NCBI GenBank assembly: GCA_035610365.1
Contig: CM069437.1
Location: 58,676,093 to 58,740,092 of the forward strand
From: Aquatica leii
Taxonomy: Eukaryota; Arthropoda; Insecta; Coleoptera; Lampyridae
Direction: 5' to 3'
Length of the DNA stretch: 64,000 nucleotides
Made by a program: the position numbers and the translations under genes. A model generated the notes under the pieces. That model made no database searches, was not told where the DNA came from, and saw only the letters and a list, made by a program, of their open reading frames with translations. Positions 11,795 to 22,899 of this stretch are shown here, piece after piece; positions within the stretch are counted from its first letter, which is position 1; the number at the start of each line of letters is the position of its first letter.

Positions 11795-12767
11795 AAATTA
11801 CCAGTCCACTAATAACAAATTCGTTTACATATGTTTCGAGCTTTAAAATAATGATGCTCATCTTCAGAAAAGTCTACAAAAAATATTTACAACTTTTTTA
11901 AATACAAAAAATGTCATCATCATATCTTTTCCAAAATATTATTTTTTGTAAGAAAATTTGGTGTTCAGAAATATATTTACTTTCTAAATTGTTTAAGAAG
12001 ATTTCAGTAAAATTAAGTGATAAATTTGATAATCAATTTTTTAAACAAAATCTAGGTCTTTCAATGGGTTCTCCTTTATCACTTTTCTCATTTTTTTAAA
12101 GGAATTAAGTAAAGGTAACGATTTCAAGATTTCTTTTTCTAATGAAATTTTTATTTAATTTTTAAGCTACTTAAAGGTAGTAAAAATAAAGCTATTTAAG
12201 CTGTATAGTTGTTTCTAAAAGGTGGTTTACAGTTCCTTTAGAACTTCTTTAAAGCTTTGCTAGTACCACAAAGAGCTGTATAAGCCCGATTTTAATGCAT
12301 TAAAGGAGCTACCTAACAGCAACATAACTGCGGAATTTTTAGCTACTTAAACGCTTCATGGAGGTTTTTGTTTTTTCACAAACCACTTAAAAGTGTTCTA
12401 AAGAGTAACTTTAAAAGCTAAAGTAGTTATAAAAAAACCGGTTTTAGCTGCAATTTGCTCACTGGGAAATTCTTGAATTACTAGGGTTCATTTATATTAA
12501 AATATCAAATACAAATTTTTTGTTGAACTAGCAAACCAATTTTAATTACGAGTTTAAACTTAAATTTTTTTAGATTTGTTTATAAATTGCACCATCTTCC
12601 TTTTCTAAAATAATTAACATTTAACATTTTGTAAAACTTACATTTTTTTAATTATCTAGTTACAAATTTTCGGATTTGAGATTGTTCGAAAAAATGTAAT
12701 TTTAAAATTTTTTGTAATCTTAACTTTTTATAAGTTTTATAATTTATTATTGGTGGACTGGTAATTT
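11795..12767. mobile_element. 973-bp TIR-bounded element holding a Penelope fragment
   Basis: The ends 11795-11821 and 12741-12767 are inverted repeats matching at 25 of 27 positions (core ATTACCAGTCCACTAATAA). Inside is a short stretch of Penelope reverse transcriptase and a GATGCTCATCTTCAG motif of the sort seen at Penelope termini. Either a MITE captured a Penelope piece, or these are inverted terminal repeats of a Penelope copy. No target duplication was recognised. Confidence 0.6.
11911..12099 (+). pseudogene. Penelope-like reverse transcriptase fragment
   Basis: The 62-residue frame ends with QFFKQNLGLSMGSPLSLF. This is the GLxMGSPLSP block found in Penelope-like reverse transcriptases just before the palm YVDD motif. 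Everything downstream is lost. It resembles the corresponding part of the PLE-2 relic at 61.2-61.6 kb (GLAKGSNISPL). Confidence 0.6.
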
Positions 12768-13271
12768 GAATAATTTTAAAAATTGACGAATAATAACAAT
12801 AGATCCCCATAACCATTTTTTTTTAATTCAATTTCCATTGTTTTAGTTATTTCTGTTTTCGATTTATATTTTACAAAAATAAATAAATATTTGAATATAC
12901 ATATTTTTTTGTTTTCTTACATAAATATCAAGCATGATATTGTTTAAGTTTATTTGACATTGAGTTGTGTCCTAACAATACAAGCTATTGTTTATGATAT
13001 TAACCTGTTTTGAACAAGTAAACGGTAAAGTAAACACAAATATAAGAAAAGGTTCTAACTCGTACTTCATAACAAATAAGTAAGTTCGCAAAATAAAAAC
13101 CACGATTTTGCAGATGGCAGCAGGTCTTAGTCTATTAGTTTATGAAAAGAGGGGGTACAGACGGGTAAAAAAAAGAGAAACAAGAGAGATAGAACTACAG
13201 TACGATTTTTAACACACTATTTGCGCCTCTCAATGGTTTTATCTAATGTTATAACAAACCATTTTATTTAA
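12768..13271. other. Non-coding spacer
   Basis: AT-rich with no recognised feature. Confidence 0.5.
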
Positions 13272-14870
13272 CAAATTACAGATTATAAATATTCTAATAC
13301 AGAAAAGAGAAATTTTTGTAGTTACTATTTCTAGCAAGTATTAGGAAATAAATAAATAGAAGCAAAACGCTGACAAGCTGATTTTGTACCCGCGTAATTT
13401 AAATAAGTTTTGAATATACCGCAAGCTAAAACCACAACGTATAAAATTGTAAAGTAAACAGTGTCAATAATGCAAATGTGAAAATTCTACCGAGTGATTT
13501 ATTGTAAACAAAAATACAAATGTGGCATAGAAATAAAAACAATTTGACAGGTAGATTTATTTAGTTATAACGTACATGGTTTCATGAAGGAATTCATAAT
13601 TTCAGTCTATACCGTTACCTCACAGCAAAACTTGAATTGTCTTCGTGAACAGTGGAAATGTATGACCCGCAAGTATTGTGAAAAGCATTACGTGCAGTCA
13701 AATGATCCACCAAGATTTGACTACCACTTCTCAATATAAAAACTTCTAAAACAATTTGTTAAAGCTTTACTAATCAAAGGATTTTTTACCTTGTTTTTGA
13801 CAGCCTACAGATTTGACAGTTTGTTAAAGATAACAGTTTATCAAAACAATAAACGTTAAAACAATGCTTGGCTAGCATTCAAAAATCTTATCATAAACTT
13901 CTTTAAAAATTCACCGGAACATTGCAGCATAAGCATCAAAAGTGTAGTTTCTGTATAGCCTATTTTTTTTTAAAATTTAGTTCAGTTAGTGATGAACAAG
14001 TTATCAAAGTTCTTTAGGTAAGATTGTCTACAAATTGAACATTCTATAAAAAAACTATAAACAAAAAAATGTATTTGTTTGTTAAAAGAACTTTACTATT
14101 TCTATTAACACAATTTGACTTACAGTAATTATATATAGCCTTTTTATGGATAATCTCTGTAAATAGTATATTTAGCAGTTTGTTTCTTTATTTTTTAGTA
14201 AAAAACAAGTTTTAGATCTTAATCAACAAAATCCGTTTTATTCAACAGATTTCATATTGTTACTGTTCATAGTGTAAGAGTTAGAAAAATTTTGTATACA
14301 TTTTCTTGTACTTATTTAATACTTACCAATAAAATACACATGCATTTTTTGAAAGTTACGTATTACAGGCTAAAAGATTACAATTAGTTAAACTTGACAT
14401 AGGAATTTCCCCCAGTTTTACATGTGATTAAGTCAGAGGTCAGAAATATTATTAGGTATCATAGAATATATAATTAGCCCGGTCTGTCGATTTATTTTAT
14501 GACATTTTTATTTTCCAAGACCATTTTTTTTAGTTATCTTTTTATTTTTGTTAAATTTTTTATTATTTTATTTTAAACGTTACTATGATATATTTACTTA
14601 GTTACCGTACCTGTGCATAGCTGATTGAACGTAGTTTTTAGTCAAAGTCTCTTATTTACCACCGACAAAAAGCATAACAGACCCCCGTAGCGCTAGAAGC
14701 TGGTATTTGATTTGCCCTGTCAGTCAGCAAGCGTAACGGCTCCCCGTAGCGCTACTGAAACGCGTCATCAACGATTACTAGTCCCGAACGAAAAAAATAA
14801 AATATTTAAAAAAATATTGCATTGTAACAAATGTTTTATAAACAATATATTTTTATGTTAACTGCTTACA
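13272..14870. repeat. Duplicated block, copy B
   Basis: Second copy of the 6778-8060 block, longer because of inserted AT-rich sequence. A stretch near 13640-13735 reads as NCLREQWKCMTRKYCEKHY and then PPRF; its C..CEKHY pattern recalls the distal half of a THAP domain, which would tie the block to the THAP relic at 9.55 kb. The block ends just before the 3' end of the Tret1-like gene. Confidence 0.7.
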
Positions 14871-14898
14871 GTAATACATTGTACGATACTTGAGATAT

Positions 14899-16316
14899 TC
14901 AGAAATTAAGTTCTATTTGTATTTGCTCCAATGTTTTTCCTCTAGTTTCAATAACACAAAACTTTATAAACACTATACAAAGTATCATACAAACACCATA
15001 AAAATAAAACGGATATTGTGCACCATTGTTTTCCATAACAATAGGAAACATTTTTGTATTTAAAAACAATAACAACCAATGCACTAACATAATTATCCCA
15101 CCAGCTAAACCTTTTACAGTAGTCGGAAATAATTCACCATTCAATATCAATGGAATAGTACTGAGTCCCAAATTAAATCCAATTAGGAATATAGACAAAC
15201 ATATTAGAGGCATATACTGCATACCAAAAAGGTAATTGTACTGCTTAAATTGGAAATACAATCCTAAGACGAATAATGAAAATCCACATATTGCGGCTGA
15301 ACAACTCATCAAAACACGTTTTGGAGCTTTCTCGATAAGAAAAACAATTGTAAAACTACATAAAAATTGAACTACAGATAAAATAATAGCTAAAGTATAT
15401 GCGTTCATGTTAGTGTCAGCCGCTTGGAAGATTTGAACGCTGTAAAATACAATGCAGTCTATTCCGGTCAACTGTTGAAATGAAATTAAACCACAACAAG
15501 CTAGAAGACCTCGAATAACCGGTCTTGAAATAAGCGTTTTTTTAATATTTAACTTAGTTTTAGATTGCACAAGTAGGCTGTTTTGCATACAATATATAGT
15601 TTTCTGAACATTGCACTCGTCGCTTCTAAAAAAATTTAATGCGTTTACTGCTTTCTCTCGCTGATTTAATCTCAAAAGATAAACAGGACTTTCGGGAAAA
15701 AACAACAACGCAATACCAACGAAGGCGGTAAAAACGGAAAACAATACGGTTAGCGTTATATAATGAATGTATGCTCCACACACTGAAACTATCAGAATTC
15801 CGACAAACAATTGAAATTCAAAACATGATATTAAATTACCTCTATTTGACACATCAGCAATTTCTGCTAAATACACTGGCGCTAAAACGGATAAACCTCC
15901 AACAGTTAAGCCTGCAATAAACCTTCCCGCGCAAAGTAAATAAGAATCTTTTGCAAATACCACCATAATTGTAAATATTATAGTAGGTAAAACAAAATAA
16001 ACCATACACTTTTTTGGACCAAAACGATCACCCACATACCCAGCCGGTACCGATGCTATTATCACTCCAAGTGCTAACATTGATCCTACCCACGAACCTT
16101 CAGAAACAGTTAGTGTAACAGGTAGCGTAAAGTTATTATTTAGTAGTTGCGGCAGTACTGGTGATGTCCATCCAAGACTTATGCCACAAGATATTGGTCC
16201 AAGACAAACTGCAAAAAATTAGTTTAGTACCTTCAATACGAATTTTAATCATACTACCTACACGTTGCCAAAAATTGCCAACATTTTGCAGATAATTCAG
16301 AATTTTTGGTTTTCAT
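14899..16316 (-). CDS. Tret1-like: Tret1-like MFS sugar/trehalose transporter, two exons
   Basis: Facilitative plasma-membrane transporter of the SLC2/sugar porter family, probably for trehalose or another sugar. Exon 1 (16262-16316) starts at ATG 16316 and encodes MKTKNSELSAKCWQFLAT. A 53-bp intron (16209-16261, GTAGGT..TTGCAG) interrupts codon 19 in phase 1. Exon 2 (14899-16208) completes 454 residues, close to the usual 450-480. Visible family marks are GISLGWTSP in TM1, the GYVGDRFGPKK loop after TM2, GRFIAGLTVGG and YLAEIAD around TM4, FPESPVYLL before the central loop, FQQLTGIDCIVFYS in TM7 and the ETRGKTLEQI tail. The frame is intact, so this copy may work. A paralogue in opposite orientation starts at 62852. 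Substrate is inferred from the family. Confidence 0.93.
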
Positions 16317-17034
16317 TTCCTTACACATCAGCAAGTTTAATCGTAAAACGTTGTTTTATACAGTAGTACAATATAACTGATGCACTGTTTTTTTAACTGT
16401 AACTAATTCCAGTTTTATCTCTTAATTAGTATAAATAAAATAACTAAAATATGTGTGAAACAAGAAATAAAAAGCTGATAATCATTTTTTAAAGTTTAAT
16501 TGACACGTTTTCTTTATCGTTAGATTAAGCATTATCATATTTATAGTTCCATCATTATAATTACGTTAATTCTGTAACACCTGTGAATTAATTTTATTCT
16601 TAGAAAAAAATTAAAACATTTTTATGAGTACTTCCAGTTAATTAACGCTAAAGAAGACTGACTTATTTTTTATTGAATATTGCTTTTATTATTTCTTACA
16701 AAGTTCAACCGTATAAATTTTGTGTTTTTAAGTTTGTCAACATATTTCATGGGTACAAAAGCTTCTGAAACGTTGGCAACACTGCCAATTTAGTTGTTTA
16801 CGTATCGGGTAAGCTTTATTGTAATCTAAAGGAAGGACTCTGGTAAAAACATCAAATCTTTGGCATAATATGCTCTATTTATTGTAATTTCCGAGAGTGC
16901 TCTGTGTTTTTCGAATGTTTTTCTTCTTCTTAAAATAACGAGCATGATTTAAAAAAAGTGCAATTGGCGGTTACATTGGGATGAACAGAAACATGTGTTT
17001 TTATTCACCCGCTTGTTTTTATTCAATCTAGGAA
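16317..17034. other. 5' flank of Tret1-like gene, otherwise empty
   Basis: The first 100 bases upstream of the ATG resemble the region upstream of the second transporter copy (TTAGTTACA..AAAAAAACAGTxCAT and ACAACGTTTT), so promoter or leader was duplicated with the gene. No clear TATA box. The rest is AT-rich and non-coding. Confidence 0.55.
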
Positions 17035-18150
17035 CAAACGATACAAAAAACCTAATCAAGAGCAACTCCTCAAGTTGCTTGAATCCATTGAACGGGGACA
17101 ACTCTTTTATAAGCAGGCTGCAGATAGGTACGGAATCCACTATTGCGTTCTGTATCGGCATACCAAAAATTCCTTCTTAAAGAAATAGAGAAGATAAACG
17201 GTACAGTCATTTGCAGAAGAAGCACGGATTGTGACTCAACTTATAACATGTAGCGATTGGGGCTACCCGTTAGACCACTATGATCTAAAGAAGGTGGTCA
17301 AAAATTATCTTGACAGTAGAGAAAAAAATTATTACGAATTTCAAAAATAACTTACTAAGTCGTGATTTTGGATACAGTTTTATGAAACGTCATCAAGATA
17401 GACTAAGGACCAAGCTGTGTCAAAACATTAAACGATCGCAAAGCAATGTTTCCAAAAAAAAAATTAAATGTGTATTTCGATAACATAACAGCAAAATTAC
17501 GAGATGTTCCAGCTACGCATATAATCAATTTTGATGAAACTAACTTTAGTGAGGACGTCGTAAAAAAACGGGATTGTCGCTACCCAGAAAGAGTCTGCAA
17601 ATTCAGCAAAAGTACAACTTTAATCATGTTTGCAGCCACAGCAGCTGGAAAATTATCGCCCTCCTATGTTGTTTATAAAGCCCAAAAAACCGAAAGGAGT
17701 ACGGTACAACAGAAGCGCAAGAGAGTCTAGCTATTTTAAAGACTGAGCCGAAAGAATTGCAATTCCTGCCTGCAAAAACCTTCTTGGAAAAAGTTTTTAT
17801 TTTGAGATAACTTTTCTTTCTATTTTTTTCCTAAAATCATTAAGCTTTGTCATGACTACAATATTTTTTTCATTTTTCAGACGCATATAAACGCAACTTT
17901 TTGATGTGGGTATGGTATGTGGCTATGAAGGATAGATTTCTTCACCTACTGAAGCAACTGATGAACGAAATTGAGCCGAATCAAATTAAAAATATGCAAT
18001 CGGGTTTCAAAAAATCTGAAGTTGGAAAAGGTTCTGCGGAGGCTACCAAAAGAGGAGCTACATGGTAATAATCCAGCAAATGCTGTAAATGATTCTGTGG
18101 TGAATATATAGAAGAGCATGCGATACGCGAATGGTTAAACCATTAAAAGG
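17035..18150 (+). pseudogene. pogo/Tigger-type transposase, broken
   Basis: 17035-17170 encodes a psq-type helix-turn-helix (QEQLLKLLESIERGQLFYKQ, then AADRYGI). 17220-17330 gives a CSDWGYPLDHYDLKKVVKNY segment. 17360-17450 gives FMKRHQDRLRTK and NIKRSQSNV. 17446-17690 gives the start of the DDE core, IINFDETNFSED, and then KSTTLIMFAATAAGKLSP, SYVVYKA. After an acceptor-like CAG at 17878-17880, WVWYVAMKDRF and QSGFKK match the C-terminal part. The region with the second and third catalytic Asp is missing and several frameshifts occur. A PLE-1 end follows at 18.18 kb. It could be a source for the pogo-type MITEs nearby, but its own TIRs were not found. Confidence 0.8.
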
Positions 18151-18179
18151 AAAAGACGCAAATCTGATGTCTTGTAGCA

Positions 18180-18745
18180 TTGTTGCCGCGTCACAAAACG
18201 TTCACTTAACGTTCCGCCGATCATGCTATCAGCTTCTTGTGAAGATTTCTAAAGACTGATGTTATCGTTTTGCGTTCTTCGTTATATATCGTCTTTCGGC
18301 TCCGCTTTGCTGTTCCGTGTCTGAGTTGCGTTTATAGACGTCTGGTGACTTCTTCCATGTTCCTCGCGGAGCGTATATCTCCATGTGTTGCTTAACCTGT
18401 ATCCATCCTCACGGTTGAAATTGTTATAATTTATTCATTATTTCCAGTGATTTGAGTATTATTCGATGGTGGTAGTGTTTGCTTCTTGCTAATACCTTTA
18501 CGTTCCCGTAATAAATTTTCATGTAGATGTTCCGCTACTGCAGATTTGTTCGTGCGTCTGAGTTGAGCGTCTCGTTGATGTTCATTAACCCTGCACTGAA
18601 TGCTCTTTCCTGTTTGGCCAATGTAACTCTTGCCGCACATACACTCAAATCTGTATATACCCTTAGTGTGTGGTCACGGAAGTTGATCTTTGTTACGTGG
18701 TATGAGCTGATATATTTACTTCACTGTGTTATAACGTGTAGTGAT
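18180..18745 (-). pseudogene. PLE-1 Penelope-like element: GIY-YIG endonuclease and terminal repeat
   Basis: The minus strand encodes CGKSYIGQTGKSIQCRVNEH, the YIG half of a GIY-YIG nuclease with its conserved Arg, followed by a degenerate tail (18431-18640). 18180-18420 matches the terminal region of the larger PLE-1 copy at 56.3-56.7 kb, including a damaged hammerhead-like motif near 18190-18235. The copy is truncated on its 5' side at 18745, within the reverse transcriptase/endonuclease linker. The intact protein would be a retrotransposase with reverse transcriptase and endonuclease domains. Confidence 0.8.
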
Positions 18746-18849
18746 GAAAATTAAAAATATTAAGTCAAATAAATAAAAAATTATAGACCTGTAGTATTAA
18801 ATAGTTTGTTGACACTACTAATAAAAAGAAATCATAAACAACTTTATGA

Positions 18850-19082
18850 TGTTTATATCACTGTTCTAAGAACTATACATTTCTTCCTAGTAATTTGCTG
18901 ACATTAAAATAAAATAAATACAAAATAACGTCACATAAGACATAGTTCTATAAAGTTGTAATTCTGAAACCTACATGCTTTTAAAATACTGGAATAAATA
19001 AATAACACTACAAAAATAAAGCAAAATATGCAAAACAACTATTTTTAGAGTAACGATAACATTCTTCACTCTAACCAAGCGT
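18850..19082 (-). mobile_element. pogo-type MITE, left piece (split by 5.45-kb transposon)
   Basis: Reverse-oriented match to the interior of the 8428-9045 MITE, including CACTGTTCTAAGAACTA and GCAAAATATGCAAAACA. It stops at the target duplication CCAAGCGT (19075-19082). The remainder resumes at 24534. The outer end of this piece is lost next to the PLE-1 fragment. Confidence 0.75.
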
Positions 19083-19111
19083 CGAGGGGAAAATCGTTGA
19101 GGAATTTGGTG

Positions 19112-19262
19112 TAGGTGATCTGGGAATTGAAGGGAAATTAAATGGGAATTTAAGGGAATTGAATGGGAATTGTAGGGAATTTATGGGAATTTAGTAGGAA
19201 TTGAATGTGAATTGAAGGGAATTAAATAGGAATTGAAAGGAATTGAAGGGAATTGAATAATT
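19112..19262 (+). repeat. Left subterminal GGGAATTGAA array
   Basis: About a dozen degenerate copies of a 10-12 base unit, consensus GGGAATTGAA, starting about 30 bases inside the transposon end. Likely transposase-binding sites, by analogy with subterminal repeats of other DNA transposons; that role is inference. Confidence 0.85.
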
Positions 19263-19908
19263 TACTGCGCAAACTCTTATTATTCTTCCATAACTTCAAC
19301 CTACCACGTGTCGTAACTGTGCCATATCTGTTAGCTGCATACTGTTCAAGTGTGGTGCTGCACTTTTGAGGACGATAAGATATGTTATGGTGCTTTATTT
19401 ATGCAGTTTTAATTTTTTTTATAATACATACATTACGTGAGAATAGTAATATTAAAGTAGCATGTATTTTTATTTCTGCATATATATACAGCCGAGTGCA
19501 AACGAAATTGACATACCTCTTTTATTAACAACAGTCGTTTCAATCGAGGAATGGAGTTAAAAAAAGAGGTTGGCAACTGCTTTAGCTCACCACTTTGGTT
19601 TTTGAAATCATATTGAGGTATAAAAACTAGAGCTTCCATCCACAAACTGATTGAATCAAAGGAATCGATGGACGTAAAAAATAAATCACAAAAATTTTCA
19701 ACAATGACAATTGGCATGATATTAAATAGTTGGATATAGATCCAATAGTTATTTAGCTTGACAAATTTGGTACGCCCCAGTTACTTTTTTACATAGGTGC
19801 TCGGTTTGCATACACTTTCTCTTAGTGGTTGGCAAAACGTTATAAATCGAGTTAGAAATATTTTACGCGATATAAGGCAAATATCACTCCAATTCGTTTT
19901 CATTTCAG
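19263..19908 (+). other. 5' untranslated region/promoter side of transposon
   Basis: Non-coding apart from a meaningless minus-strand ORF. An acceptor-like TTTTCATTTCAG ends exactly at 19908, immediately before the ATG at 19909. An upstream leader exon and intron are therefore possible, with the start codon at the first base of the exon. Confidence 0.4.
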
Positions 19909-20772
19909 ATGGACCAACAAATTTTTGAAAGTATTGAAATTAAGCTAGAACGTAAAATTCCTGATCATTTGAAAAACCTTTTGATAATATCTGGTTTCGA
20001 CAACCTATATAGCTTGAGAAATATGGCTATCGAAGATATAATTAAAATTAAACAATTTGCTAGGGATGAGCTCCTAAGTTATATTGATCCAACTGATTTT
20101 CCGAAATATTATGGTCCTCAATTCTTGAGTAGCCATATCAGATTTAAAATATTTGATGGTCCTAAAAAGCTTTTGCTGGGTATAGCTGAGTGTTTGAGTA
20201 ATGCTAAAGAAACCCAAGATAAAGCTACCATGACTGAGCCTCAAAGTCAAATTGAAATAAACAAAAAGTCAGTTGGAAACTCGATTGGAAAGAAACTCGA
20301 GATTGCGAAAAAACAGGATGCTCCAGAATCTCGATCAGGGTTAACTGAAGAAAATGTCATCATATTTAAAGCTTTAAAAAATTGGACGAAGACTAAAATT
20401 TGTGAAGAACAATGGAGAAAACATGACTTTAACAATAAATTTAATAAACTGAGAGTCGTAACACGACTAAAAACTGACGGAAATATGACGTGTGACATAA
20501 ATTTTTTTTGTGGAAATTTATTAAAAATTCATAAGCTTGCTAAAAATGCAACTCGTAAACCAAGATGGATATTTGGTAATTTTTATACTCACTTTAATAG
20601 GTATAATCTCGAGCTTAGTGATTCTAGTAATAGAAAAAGTCTTATTAGAGATAGTAAAAAAGTAGATAAGCCGAGGGATAAGCCGAATAAGCAGAGAAAA
20701 ATGACAGACTTTTCATTCAAAATTCAACAATCATCATTGAACGTGCATCCAGCTCGACATACAGTAATATAA
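19909..20772 (+). CDS. Transposon protein, N-terminal part (finger-like domain)
   Basis: An intact 287-residue ORF, probably the N-terminus of a longer protein. Residues about 15-100 form a leucine/isoleucine-rich helical domain (IPDHLKNLLIISGFDNLYSL..). Residues about 140-170 are a helical linker with basic patches. About 185-235 look like a degenerate BED/C2H2-like finger: Cys-x5-Cys, then RKPRWIFGNFYTHF. The tail is basic. After the stop, the adjacent frame (about 20760-21248) stays open and ends with a basic KRRKSGR patch, so a one-base shift most likely split one long gene. A role in DNA binding is inferred from layout only. Confidence 0.6.
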   Translation: MDQQIFESIEIKLERKIPDHLKNLLIISGFDNLYSLRNMAIEDIIKIKQFARDELLSYIDPTDFPKYYGPQFLSSHIRFKIFDGPKKLLLGIAECLSNAKETQDKATMTEPQSQIEINKKSVGNSIGKKLEIAKKQDAPESRSGLTEENVIIFKALKNWTKTKICEEQWRKHDFNNKFNKLRVVTRLKTDGNMTCDINFFCGNLLKIHKLAKNATRKPRWIFGNFYTHFNRYNLELSDSSNRKSLIRDSKKVDKPRDKPNKQRKMTDFSFKIQQSSLNVHPARHTVI

Positions 20773-21248
20773 AAATTGTAGTCATAGAAAATAAAATAAT
20801 TTCACCTGGGATTTCGCATCCGATTCCACATGAAGGAAGCACTTTCTCCAGAAGACCTTCACAAATACTTACTAATGCTTCTAACCAGCCTGAGACGAGA
20901 AATAATAAAAATCAAATTGATAAGTGGAGTAACGACAAGTGTAACAATGAACTCTCACACATCAATTCCTTTCATAGTTTTACTAAAGACTGTACTACGG
21001 AAAATAATGGTAAAAATTTAATTGAGAATCTTTCATCTAGTCAAGATACTTCAAATGATGAAAATTTTACTATAGTTGAAAGTCAATCTAATGACAATAA
21101 TACATCACTACAATCGGAGATCTCGAGCTTAATTAATAATGAATTGACTACTGAGTCAAGAATTCCCCAGAAAACTAAATGGAAAACAGTAAAATACAGT
21201 TGGCCTGAAAGAAAAAGAAGAAAGAGCGGGAGATACCCAATCAATTAA
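20763..21248 (+). pseudogene. Transposon protein, linker segment (shifted frame)
   Basis: This frame is open from before the stop of the preceding ORF to 21248. It is Ser/Asn-rich and low in complexity, then KWKTVKYSWPERKRRKSG just before the stop, which could be a nuclear localisation signal. It most likely joins the N-terminal finger part to the catalytic core in an undamaged copy. Confidence 0.45.
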
Positions 21249-21262
21249 AAATTACGTTATTC

Positions 21263-22850
21263 TTGCCTATAATTAGTCAAGTTGAGGCAGTCATAAACAA
21301 TAACCCTGAACTGACGACAACAATCCATGACGTGTTACCCTCGACTTCGGCTTCAACCCCATCAGCGAGTGGAAGTCTAAATACGCTCTTAAGTCATTTA
21401 GTTGAGGTGGCTTGTCGAAATAGTGATAAAAAGAAAAATAATTTTGATGAAGAACTGAAAAAGTTCTCATTATATTGGTTTTACTGTGGTGGGAAGTTAT
21501 TATATGGGACTTTACATGCGAACTTGAACTTGAAAAATATATTACCGTCGCTTTACAGATTTAAAAGTAGAACAACCATTTCAACCGAAGAAGGAACTTT
21601 AAATTTTGTAGGACTCAATAACTTCTTTGAAGAGGTAAAGCTGCCGAAGGTTGTGTGGTTATCAGAAGATGGGACAAGAATCATACCAAAAATTCAATAT
21701 TGCCCTAAAACTAATAGACTAATGAGATTTGCTTTGCCATTAGAAAACGGAATGCCAAAAAATACTGCTTATACAACGAATTCGGCCGCAGATATGAAAC
21801 GATATTTCGAAACAGCTCCAAGGGTCGATTATGCTTATGTTGTAATGGCCCAACCGTTGGACCCTAAAGCACCAGCCTTTTGTGTCATGACTTTTGGCAC
21901 AGACAATAGATTCAAAAATCAAGACGTGATTATGCGATGAAAAACTATATTACATGAAGCATCAAAGTTTGGCATAAAAATTCGAGGAGTTGGATCTGAC
22001 GGAGACACTAGGCTATTGAAGGCCATGAAAATAATTTCGTGATTTCTTAATCCAATACAAAAAGCTGCCAAAGACATGCCTTGGTATCGTTTTATCGACA
22101 CAAAAAGTGACATTTGCTTTATGCAAGATCCGACGCATATATTTGCTAGACTGAAAACTTGCCTACTAAAAAAATATATTGTTACCAATGAGGAAGTTTA
22201 AAGCGACAGTTGATCATTTGATGATGCTAATCGATAAATTCTCCAAGGACCAACATGGACTAGTCAAATCTGACCTCGACGCGGAAGATAAAATGAATTA
22301 TGAGAGCGCAAGGAAAATAGCGCAACCAAAAGTTATTTCACTTTTAAAAAAAGTAGAAAAAAGTGATGCTACGTGCCAGTACTTAAGAATAATGAATTAT
22401 TTAATCGATTCGCTTATAGATAAAAAGGAAACTTTAGAAAGCCGCGTTTGAAAAATATGGTACAGTATTTTCTTCCTTGCATTTTGGCGTGAGTACATAA
22501 AGAAACAAAACGATTATTCGTTAACTCATAACTTTATTACCCTAAATACGTATACATGTATTGAACTAAACGGCCATATGCTCTGAAAATTAATAGAAAT
22601 GTTCAAGCAATCTTTAAACAACAGTGACCAAATATTAACTTCTGATATGTTTTGTCTATGGTTATAGAGCAGTCAATAATGTAAAAGCCTTTTCAGAGCT
22701 ACTCGCTCTTTGACTTTAATTTATTCCACTATCGTAAATTTCAGCAGAATGAAGTTCATCAACCGTATTGAGGGAATTTCATTCGTGCATTCAGTTGTGA
22801 ATGATTTGCAGAACCAACTTACTATTCCGAGGGAAATAAAGAAAAATAGT
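21263..22850 (+). pseudogene. Transposon protein, RNase H-like catalytic core, broken
   Basis: Core blocks in order. KVVWLSEDGTRIIPKI offers a first acidic site. AYVVMAQPLDPKAPAFCVMT follows. GIKIRGVGSDGDTRLLKAM offers a second Asp. FMQDPTHIFARLKTCLL is a helix like the xDxxHxxxKLR helices of DDE enzymes. A helical part follows (22179-22448), then SLTHNFITLNTYTCIELNGH and SSQxCKSLFRATRSL, and then STIVNFSRMKFINRIEGI. In the Cx3FRxxRS block the residue after Cys is Lys; I expect Glu there in active relatives, as the last catalytic acid after an inserted helical domain. Lesions: two stops where Trp is expected (21938, 22040), frame changes near 22190 and 22450, and further stops near 22582 and 22666. 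The fold and catalytic roles are inferred. Confidence 0.6.
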
Positions 22851-22899
22851 TGTAGTACAAACTACAACCTACTAGGTTGAACTTAATCACGAAGGCAGA

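Noticed and set aside
19112-19262. Regular GGGAATT units suggesting a CRISPR or satellite
   Set aside because: Units are degenerate, adjacent and without unique spacers; they belong to the subterminal part of a transposon.
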